A DNA stretch of 6,071 bases from positions 1 through 6,071 of the forward strand of contig CALKIV010000093.1 of the NCBI GenBank assembly GCA_937995835.1, written 5' to 3'. This stretch comes from an uncultured Dysgonomonas sp. GTDB lineage: Bacteria; Bacteroidota; Bacteroidia; Bacteroidales; Dysgonomonadaceae. The position numbers and the translations under genes are program-made. The notes under the pieces were generated by a model, which was given only the letters and a program-made list of their open reading frames with translations, had not been told where the DNA came from and did no database searches. Below are positions 1 to 5,973 of the stretch, one piece after another (the first letter of the stretch is position 1; every line of letters begins with the position of its first letter).

Positions 1-2848
1 TTTGCATTCTCGGATACTTATTTGATGTGCCTTCACCGTGCCATCTGTCAAGCATATAAGACGGAAGATTAACATACGTAACTTGTAGACGACGAGTAGC
101 ATCGTAAATATCGTTACCGATGGTCCCCTGTAGATTCGCACTAAGGTCTATTCCTTTATACTCTACATAGAGATTGAATCCGTATGTCCAATCAGGCATA
201 CCTTTTCCTATTTGAGTACGGTCAAGATCATCAATTTTTCCGTCACCGTTATAGTCTACAAATCTAACATCTCCCGGTACAGCCTTTGGTTGAATTTTGT
301 TACCATTTTTGTCGACATAAGCATCTATCTCAGCTTGGTTTTGAAAGATTCCGTCTGTCTTCTTTCCATAGAAATAAGGGAAAGGAAGTCCATTCTGAGC
401 ACGAGATATTGTTTCACCTTCTCTAGCGTCATAATTTTCCCATCCTTCTGTATTACCAAGTTGTATCAACTTATTTTTAATATAAGACACATTGGTTCCT
501 ATACGGAAATTGACATCTGCCACAGCAAACTGATAAGACAAATCCATTTCTACACCCGTATTTTGCATATCTCCAACGTTAGCATATGGAGCAGCGGCTC
601 CAAGGTATTTAGGGATTGTCATTTTCATCAACATGTCATTGGTCTTTTTCTTGAACCAATCGAAAGAAAATCCTAAAGCTCCGTTTAAGAAACGAGAATC
701 GAATCCGAAGTCTAACTGTTCCGATTTTTCCCATTTCACACTAGGGTTTGCATATCCCTTAGGAGTAAACCCTGACTCCCAAAACTCCTCTGTTCCTATC
801 GGGTAGTTTGCTCCCGGTTTGATCAAGTAAGTATACTGAAAAGGGTCAATGCTTTCGTTCCCATTTAGTCCCCAACTTGCACGAAGTTTTAACGAGCTAA
901 GCCAAGGAGCTTTACCTTCCATAAATTTTTCGTTTGTAATATTCCAACCAGCTGACACAGATGGGAATGTAGCCCATTTGTTTTTAGGTCCAAAATTTGA
1001 CGAACCATCACGACGAACAGTCACCTCAGCCATATAGCGCTCATCGAAGTTATAGCTCAAACGTCCGAAGTATGAAGCTAAACTGTGTTTTGGATGTAAT
1101 TGACCTGTAGCTCTTCTTGCAGTTTCAGAAGAAGTAGAAGCATCGATATTAGTCAAAGATGGATCTGCTAATCCTCTGGCCTCTCCTCTTAGATCTCGAT
1201 AGCGATCAGCCATTGCCGATTGTCCAAGCAATACGGTGAAGTTGTGCAACTTATTTAATGACAGGTTATAGGTCAATGTATTTTCTATTTGCCATCTAAA
1301 GCTACGGTTCATCTCAGACGACACACGTTCTTCGTCCAACTTGTCTGTACGAGAAATGTAGTATTTTCCTGATGAATAGTCGTTGCCCCAGAAATTAAAG
1401 TCAGCACCGTATGATGATTTGAATTTCAATCCTTTGAACAATGTCAACTCAGCCCAGAAATTTGTAACAAATTTATCCTCATTGCGATGAGTACCCGGTG
1501 TATTAAGAGTTGCTAGAGGATTTACAATTTCATTGGTAGCATCTCCAAAAATATGATAATATTTTCCATTTGCATCCTTCACACCGTTTACTTTTCCTAG
1601 ATTGGTATCAGAAGCATAAAGTAGCTGATCAGCGTCACTTGCTATCACAGGATAGATAGGAGGAGCCATCAAAGCATTTCCTAATATACCGCTATACTCG
1701 CTATTGGTATTCAAACCCACTGATTTCATTCGAGAATAAGATAAATTAGTCCCGACAGTTAGTAGGTTAATGAATTTACGATTCTTTTGTTCGTCAAAAA
1801 TTGTATAGTTATTATTTAAACGAACACTGTATCTGTCATAATTTGAACGACCATAATTACCCCCTACAATACCATCTTGGCTAAAATAACCAAAGGATAA
1901 GAAATAATTGCCTTTGTCGCTACCTCCACTTACACTCAACTGATGATTAACGATAGGAGCATCATTGTTGAACACGGCTTTTTGCCAATCTGTATTAGCA
2001 TTGGTAGTATTGGTGTCAAACGAACCTCCCATTTCACGAACAAGCTCCATGTATTGCTCGCCATTCAACACATCACGATGCGACCAAGGTCTTTGCCACC
2101 CATAAGACACATTGTAATTGATGCTTGCTTTTCCCGATCTCCCTGTTTTGGTTGTTACCAAGATAACCCCATTGGCTCCACGAGTACCATAGATTGCAGC
2201 AGAAGCAGCATCTTTTAGCACTTCAACAGATTCTATGTCAGCAGGATTTAGGTAATCGATTCCAGCTTCAACCGGCATACCATCTATCACATACAGCGGA
2301 TCGCTATTATTGATTGTTCCGATACCACGAATTCTCACCTTCGATCCGTCACCCGGTTGTCCCGAAGCCTGAGTAATGCTCACCCCGGAAACTTGTCCTC
2401 GCAAGACGTTATCTACACGAGTAGGAGCTACTTTTCCCAAATCTTCAGCTTTCACACTGCTGATTGCTGCAGTAACAACACTCTTTTTTTGAATTCCATA
2501 TCCTACAACAACAACTTCGTCCAACATTGTTGTATTTTCTTGAAGTCTAACTTCCATATTGGCCGTTGCAGGCAATTCTAGAGCTACATATCCAATATAA
2601 CTAAATGTCAGGATTGCTCCTTCCTTTACCGAAATGCTAAACCTTCCATCCAAATCGCTTAATACTCCATTTGTTGCCCCATTCTCGACAACAGACACAC
2701 CAATAAGCTCTTCCCCAGTATTTCCATCCACAATAACACCAGCTACTGTCATGTTTTGCGCATGCATGGTGATAGAAAATAAGGTCATAAAGCAAATTGT
2801 AACAATAAAATTCCTTACAATAGAGGAATGTTTAATTTTGTTATTCAT
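1..2848 (-). CDS. SusC/RagA family TonB-linked outer-membrane transporter (partial, C-terminus beyond left edge)
   Basis: This is an outer-membrane beta-barrel that, with a SusD-like lipoprotein, imports oligosaccharides or other bulky nutrients using TonB energy. Translating the minus strand from the ATG at 2848 gives 949 codons with no stop before the edge. In order: a signal peptide (about residues 1-30, ending MHA before QN); a carboxypeptidase-regulatory-like domain (about 33-105); the family-typical DEVVVVGYG segment (110-118), which likely includes the TonB box; a plug (about 119-236) with PLYVIDGMPV (184-193) and VLKDAASAAIYG (210-221); then barrel sequence. An EF-hand-like loop lies at 865-876. 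Family members are usually about 1000-1100 residues, so perhaps 50-150 are missing. There is no STN domain, so anti-sigma/ECF signalling through this protein is not expected. The start is fixed by the signal peptide and an A-rich leader. The gene diverges from the regulator at 3124; a susD gene is expected past position 1. The family is certain; the substrate is unknown. Confidence 0.96.
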   Translation of the reverse strand, partial: MNNKIKHSSIVRNFIVTICFMTLFSITMHAQNMTVAGVIVDGNTGEELIGVSVVENGATNGVLSDLDGRFSISVKEGAILTFSYIGYVALELPATANMEVRLQENTTMLDEVVVVGYGIQKKSVVTAAISSVKAEDLGKVAPTRVDNVLRGQVSGVSITQASGQPGDGSKVRIRGIGTINNSDPLYVIDGMPVEAGIDYLNPADIESVEVLKDAASAAIYGTRGANGVILVTTKTGRSGKASINYNVSYGWQRPWSHRDVLNGEQYMELVREMGGSFDTNTTNANTDWQKAVFNNDAPIVNHQLSVSGGSDKGNYFLSFGYFSQDGIVGGNYGRSNYDRYSVRLNNNYTIFDEQKNRKFINLLTVGTNLSYSRMKSVGLNTNSEYSGILGNALMAPPIYPVIASDADQLLYASDTNLGKVNGVKDANGKYYHIFGDATNEIVNPLATLNTPGTHRNEDKFVTNFWAELTLFKGLKFKSSYGADFNFWGNDYSSGKYYISRTDKLDEERVSSEMNRSFRWQIENTLTYNLSLNKLHNFTVLLGQSAMADRYRDLRGEARGLADPSLTNIDASTSSETARRATGQLHPKHSLASYFGRLSYNFDERYMAEVTVRRDGSSNFGPKNKWATFPSVSAGWNITNEKFMEGKAPWLSSLKLRASWGLNGNESIDPFQYTYLIKPGANYPIGTEEFWESGFTPKGYANPSVKWEKSEQLDFGFDSRFLNGALGFSFDWFKKKTNDMLMKMTIPKYLGAAAPYANVGDMQNTGVEMDLSYQFAVADVNFRIGTNVSYIKNKLIQLGNTEGWENYDAREGETISRAQNGLPFPYFYGKKTDGIFQNQAEIDAYVDKNGNKIQPKAVPGDVRFVDYNGDGKIDDLDRTQIGKGMPDWTYGFNLYVEYKGIDLSANLQGTIGNDIYDATRRLQVTYVNLPSYMLDRWHGEGTSNKYPRMQ
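2758..2848 (-). other. Signal peptide of the SusC-like transporter
   Basis: The first 30 residues have a basic start (MNNKIKHSSIVRN), a hydrophobic core (FIVTICFMTLFSIT) and a small residue before the predicted cut, M-H-A before Q31. This is a standard Sec signal peptide for periplasmic delivery before barrel assembly. There is no lipobox cysteine at the cut site, so this is not a lipoprotein. The cleavage point is judged by eye. Confidence 0.8.
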
Positions 2849-2873
2849 ACAATTTTTTTTAATTTAAGTGTTT

Positions 2874-2892
2874 TTTCATGATTATCATTTTA
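2874..2892. promoter_or_regulatory. Fur-box-like palindrome in the predicted susC leader (weak)
   Basis: The core ATGATTATCAT (2878-2888) is a perfect 5-bp inverted repeat around a single base. Aligned to the classical 19-bp Fur box (two 9-bp arms around one central base), it matches 13 of the 18 arm positions. It lies about 20-30 bp downstream of the predicted transcription start, where a bound repressor could block the promoter. Many TonB-dependent transporters are iron-controlled, but a SusC-type transporter beside a SusR-like regulator points rather to glycan control. Treat it as a candidate only. Confidence 0.2.
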
Positions 2893-2914
2893 CACAAGAA
2901 TGTTTCTTGAATGA

Positions 2915-2922
2915 CAAACATA
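2915..2922 (-). promoter_or_regulatory. Predicted -7 promoter element for the susC-like gene
   Basis: Read on the minus strand, this is TATGTTTG, an exact match to the Bacteroidota primary sigma factor -7 consensus TAnnTTTG. It would place the transcription start near 2908 and give a leader of about 60 nt before the ATG at 2848. No TTTG (-33 element) is visible about 20 nt further upstream, where the minus strand reads around GTCGTAA. The promoter may therefore be weak without an activator, which fits the candidate sites just upstream. The match is seen; promoter activity is inferred. Confidence 0.5.
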
Positions 2923-2949
2923 TGCAGCAAATAACTTATTTTACGACTT

Positions 2950-2963
2950 ATTAAGTACATATA
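2950..2963. repeat. Direct repeat copy 1 in divergent promoter, candidate regulator site
   Basis: The plus strand reads ATTAAGTACATATA. It matches the copy at 2983-2996 at 13 of 14 positions, with the starts 33 bp apart, close to three helical turns. Its centre lies about 50 bp upstream of the predicted transporter start, a typical activator position. It is a candidate binding site for the divergently encoded LuxR-like regulator. The repeat is directly seen; the function is inferred. AT-richness raises the odds of chance similarity. Confidence 0.4.
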
Positions 2964-2966
2964 AGA

Positions 2967-2982
2967 TTCATATAGCTATGAA
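2967..2982. repeat. Short inverted repeat between the two direct repeats
   Basis: The sequence TTCATATAGCTATGAA has perfect 6-bp arms (TTCATA and TATGAA) around a 4-bp centre. It sits in the spacer between the two direct repeats, about 60-75 bp upstream of the predicted transporter start. It could be a dimer-binding site or part of a composite operator. Short palindromes of this size do arise by chance in AT-rich DNA. Confidence 0.3.
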
Positions 2983-2996
2983 ATTAAATACATATA
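2983..2996. repeat. Direct repeat copy 2 in divergent promoter, candidate regulator site
   Basis: The plus strand reads ATTAAATACATATA and differs from the copy at 2950-2963 only at the sixth base (A instead of G). Its centre is about 80 bp upstream of the predicted transporter start and about 105 bp upstream of the predicted regulator start, so it could serve both genes. The repeat is seen; the role is inferred. Confidence 0.4.
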
Positions 2997-3056
2997 CACT
3001 ACTAATCATTTACCTAAAGACCTATTTATCAACCAAATGAAATCAAGATTCATTAA

Positions 3057-3090
3057 TTTGTATTTTTCATCAGTGAAAATCGTATCTTTA
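3057..3090 (+). promoter_or_regulatory. Possible promoter of the regulator gene
   Basis: TTTG at 3057-3060 could be a -33 element. TATCTTTA at 3083-3090 matches the TAnnTTTG -7 consensus at all but the last base, and the gap between them is 22 bp, slightly long. The predicted start near 3097 leaves a leader of about 27 nt before the ATG at 3124. The leader is A/T-rich with no Shine-Dalgarno, as is usual in Bacteroidota. The last-base mismatch suggests modest basal expression, suitable for a regulator. The assignment is by eye. Confidence 0.35.
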
Positions 3091-3123
3091 AAAATTCATT
3101 AACAAAACGTATTATCGTCCCTA

Positions 3124-5973
3124 ATGGTTCATCTTAAAAAGATTCTAATACTTGCTCTTATTTTTTATGCTGTGTCGGCTCTTGCATGGGATCGACAGAG
3201 TATAAGTTATCCCCCTCAGGTGTATAAGGGAGGAACTCAGAATTGGCAAATTCAGCAATCAGAAAAAGGATGGCTATATGTAGCAAACAACAACGGACTA
3301 TTGGAGTTTGATGGATATTCATGGACTCTACATTCGATGAAAGGACACAGAGTTAGGGCACTAAACCTGGTGAACGACAAAGTATATGTAGGCGGAAGTA
3401 GCGAGTTTGGTTATTTTAAGAGGGGGCCTAAAGACTTATTTTCCTTTCATTCACTTTCTACCTCAATTAATGATAACTGGAAAGGTGATATCTGGAATAT
3501 TTTTCATGTCGATAATAAGGTGCATATGTTGGATGATTATCATGCATATGTTTTCGAGAATGACAAGCATATCTACACAGTCAACTCCAAGTATAAGATA
3601 GACTGTTCGGCTTTGATTGATGATAAAATTTATATTGGAACTCCTCAAGGTGTAGGCTATCTGGATAAAGCTTCCAATCAATTTGTGATGTGCCAGTCGG
3701 AAAATGGTGAGAGAGTTTTGGACAACTCTAAAATAGTTGAACTGTTACCATATAAAGACAAAATGATTGTGGCGACGGCTCGTCAAGGAATTTATTTGGT
3801 AGGGAAAAACACTTGTGAACCCATAAGATCGAAAGCGGATAACTTTATTCAGCAGAATCAATTATTTTCTGCTACCATCCGAAACAATCGTCTCACACTA
3901 GGCTCTGTACAAAACGGTGTATTCATTATCGATCTGGCTGACCCTACACACCAAGAGGCTATCAATCAGGACAACATGCTCAAAAACAATACAGTTTTAA
4001 GCTGTTTCTTCGATAATAATAGAAACCTATGGTTAGGATTAGACAATGGCATTGCCTTTGTAAATATGGACAATCTGATAAATCCTCTATTTTCGAAAGA
4101 CTCTGCTATCGGCACAGGCTATTGTTCGGCATCATACAACGGGGTGCTATACTTTGGAACAAATCAAGGATTATATGTGCAAGACAATAAACAGAATTAC
4201 AATTTGATAAAAGGCGGCGAGGGGCAAATCATATCCTTGTTCAACTACGACGACAAACTTTTTAGCTGTGGCGACAATGGTATCTTGATAATGGATAGAA
4301 ATGAAACTTATAAAATAAATATAAGTGGTGCCGTAAAGCTACTACCAGTAGAAAAACATAAAAATAAATTAGTTGTAGTCACTTATTTCGGCTCACAAGT
4401 GATTGAGAAGAAAAACTCTAAATGGCAATATCTACATACAATTGATAATAGCAGTAAGAACAGTGATCAGATAGATAAAAAATGGGCTAATTTATATTGG
4501 CAAGCTGATATTGGAGACAACTTTGTGAAGGCTCTTTTTATAGACGAAAAATTAGAACATATAGCCATTAAAGAATACAGCATTGGCAACCATAAGGTAA
4601 GCTCAAACAATGCCATAAGCATAGTAGATGACAATATAGTTGTCTGCACGAGTGATGGACTGTACAGATATGCTCCTCACAACGACTCCATGGAGAAATA
4701 TGCAGAACTTGAAGACCTGCTAGGAAGTAGAACCGATTATCAATATATATACATTGATAAAATAAAGAATCTATGGTTTAAGGCTGATGGAAGTTTATAT
4801 CTATTTCCTCATTCCAACAACTACCTCAATAAGGAAGTGTATTATATTGGACTAGAATCTCAAATGGTAGAAGGTAGCGAAAATATCCAGATTCAAGATT
4901 CTACCCAAGCCATCATTGGCACCTATCAGGGGTTTACCATGATACGCACAGATAAAGTACAGTCAACCAAAAGCCCTTCACAGGTATATATTAATAAAGT
5001 GCGCACAAGCAAAGACGATAGTATTGTGGCATATGGCGAAACCAAAGAAGGATTAAATTTGCCATACGAACTCAATTCAATAGGCATCGACTGGGGCGCC
5101 TTTAACATTGGGAGCCATGATGTTATTCTGTTTTCGCATCGATTGATTGGACTAGATGACGACTGGAGCATACCTACAACAAAGACATCAAAAGAGTATA
5201 CGAACCTAAAGGAAGGACACTACACCTTTGAAGTACGTACCATCATCAAAAACAAAGAGATGGAAGTAGCAAATTCGGATTACATAACCTTTGAGATTCT
5301 TCCCCCTTGGTATCGATCTACACTAGCACACTGTGTCTATCTTCTGATCTTTGTCATCAGCCTGTATTTTCTATATAAAGCAATCATACGTAAACAAGAA
5401 AAAGAGATAGAAGAAAAGAAAAAGACCATCGAGCTACAACGATTGCTACTGGAGGAAGAGAAGAGAGAAAAAGACCAGATAATTAATGAGATGGAGAAAG
5501 AAAAGCTTCAGACTGATCTCCAACATAAGACACAAGAAGTAACAGGATATATACTGAATATCAATAAAAAGAATGAAATCTTCGACAAGGTAAAAAAAGA
5601 AGCCGAACTGGTACTAAAAGCTATTGACAACAAAGACAACATCAGCAAAATGCGGAAAAGGATATCAGACATGATTGTTGTGATAAACAACGATATGAGT
5701 CATGATGAAGATTTCGATGTTTTCAAATCCAACTTTGATATCGTTCACAGTGACTTTTTTAAAGCTCTGGAACAGAAGTATCCACAGTTGACTAAAAAGG
5801 ATAAAGTGCTTTGTGCCTATATCAAAATGGGATTGCTATCAAAAGAAATAGCTCCACTGCTCAACATTTCCGTAAGGGGGGTAGAAATAAATAGATACAA
5901 CTTGAGAAAGAAAATGGATCTAAATAGGAATGTGAACCTCAATGAGCACATTGATAGCCTATCCAATGAGTAA
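3124..5973 (+). CDS. SusR-like membrane-tethered one-component regulator: periplasmic propeller, Y_Y_Y domain, LuxR-type HTH
   Basis: This 949-residue protein probably senses a periplasmic ligand and directly controls transcription of the divergent transporter locus. A signal peptide (1-21, ending SALA before W22) sets the start. Residues about 35-610 form a beta-propeller of the two-component-regulator type; blade motifs include WLYVANNNGLLEFDG (50-64), GTPQG (172-176), NLWLGLDNG (301-309), GTNQG (345-349) and GTYQG (599-603). A Y_Y_Y domain spans about 645-728 (LIGLDDDW 674-681, Y692, Y700). One membrane helix lies at about 733-752, followed by a charged coiled coil (about 756-805). The C-terminus is a LuxR/GerE-like helix-turn-helix (about 888-935), with SKEIAPLLN (906-914) and recognition helix SVRGVEINRYNLRKKM (916-931). 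No histidine kinase or receiver is present, unlike hybrid two-component systems sharing this sensor. The sensor part carries seven cysteines (161, 190, 231, 294, 334, 382, 508). Domain calls are strong; ligand and target are inferred. Confidence 0.93.
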   Translation: MVHLKKILILALIFYAVSALAWDRQSISYPPQVYKGGTQNWQIQQSEKGWLYVANNNGLLEFDGYSWTLHSMKGHRVRALNLVNDKVYVGGSSEFGYFKRGPKDLFSFHSLSTSINDNWKGDIWNIFHVDNKVHMLDDYHAYVFENDKHIYTVNSKYKIDCSALIDDKIYIGTPQGVGYLDKASNQFVMCQSENGERVLDNSKIVELLPYKDKMIVATARQGIYLVGKNTCEPIRSKADNFIQQNQLFSATIRNNRLTLGSVQNGVFIIDLADPTHQEAINQDNMLKNNTVLSCFFDNNRNLWLGLDNGIAFVNMDNLINPLFSKDSAIGTGYCSASYNGVLYFGTNQGLYVQDNKQNYNLIKGGEGQIISLFNYDDKLFSCGDNGILIMDRNETYKINISGAVKLLPVEKHKNKLVVVTYFGSQVIEKKNSKWQYLHTIDNSSKNSDQIDKKWANLYWQADIGDNFVKALFIDEKLEHIAIKEYSIGNHKVSSNNAISIVDDNIVVCTSDGLYRYAPHNDSMEKYAELEDLLGSRTDYQYIYIDKIKNLWFKADGSLYLFPHSNNYLNKEVYYIGLESQMVEGSENIQIQDSTQAIIGTYQGFTMIRTDKVQSTKSPSQVYINKVRTSKDDSIVAYGETKEGLNLPYELNSIGIDWGAFNIGSHDVILFSHRLIGLDDDWSIPTTKTSKEYTNLKEGHYTFEVRTIIKNKEMEVANSDYITFEILPPWYRSTLAHCVYLLIFVISLYFLYKAIIRKQEKEIEEKKKTIELQRLLLEEEKREKDQIINEMEKEKLQTDLQHKTQEVTGYILNINKKNEIFDKVKKEAELVLKAIDNKDNISKMRKRISDMIVVINNDMSHDEDFDVFKSNFDIVHSDFFKALEQKYPQLTKKDKVLCAYIKMGLLSKEIAPLLNISVRGVEINRYNLRKKMDLNRNVNLNEHIDSLSNE
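5320..5379 (+). other. Transmembrane segment of the regulator
   Basis: Residues about 733-752 (core VYLLIFVISLYFLY) are uninterrupted hydrophobic sequence followed by a basic and acidic stretch beginning KAIIRKQEKE. This divides the exported sensor from the cytoplasmic coiled coil and DNA-binding domain, giving an N-out, C-in topology once the signal peptide is removed. Confidence 0.85.
5785..5928 (+). other. LuxR/GerE-like helix-turn-helix domain of the regulator
   Basis: Residues about 888-935 begin with the family-typical QLTKKDKVLCAYIKMGL lead helix, then SKEIAPLLN, a turn at NIS, and the recognition helix SVRGVEINRYNLRKKM. This form is common in Bacteroidota sensor regulators that lack a kinase. 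Its place at the extreme C-terminus, after a coiled coil, suggests that it binds DNA as a dimer held at the membrane. Confidence 0.88.

Noticed and set aside
212..676. 154-codon plus-strand open frame inside the transporter region
   Set aside because: It is antisense to the SusC-like barrel, whose minus-strand translation matches the family throughout. The plus-strand product shows no recognisable domain and is best read as a shadow frame.
1..2848. Reading the missing transporter C-terminus as a truncation or pseudogene
   Set aside because: The frame is open to the first base of the window with no internal stop or frameshift, so the loss is a window-edge effect.
1943..2867. Three plus-strand open frames of 74-91 codons opposite the N-terminal half of the transporter
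   Set aside because: The minus strand here encodes the signal peptide, regulatory-like domain and plug of SusC without interruption. The plus-strand products are low-complexity, Ser/Ile/Phe-rich sequences without family features.
3407..3601. 64-codon plus-strand frame inside the regulator
   Set aside because: It is an out-of-frame shadow of the propeller coding sequence.
3124..5973. Calling the regulator a hybrid two-component histidine kinase
   Set aside because: The roughly 130 residues between the membrane helix and the helix-turn-helix are charged coiled coil and helices. I see no H-box, N-box or G-boxes and no receiver domain, and the length is too short for a kinase core plus receiver.
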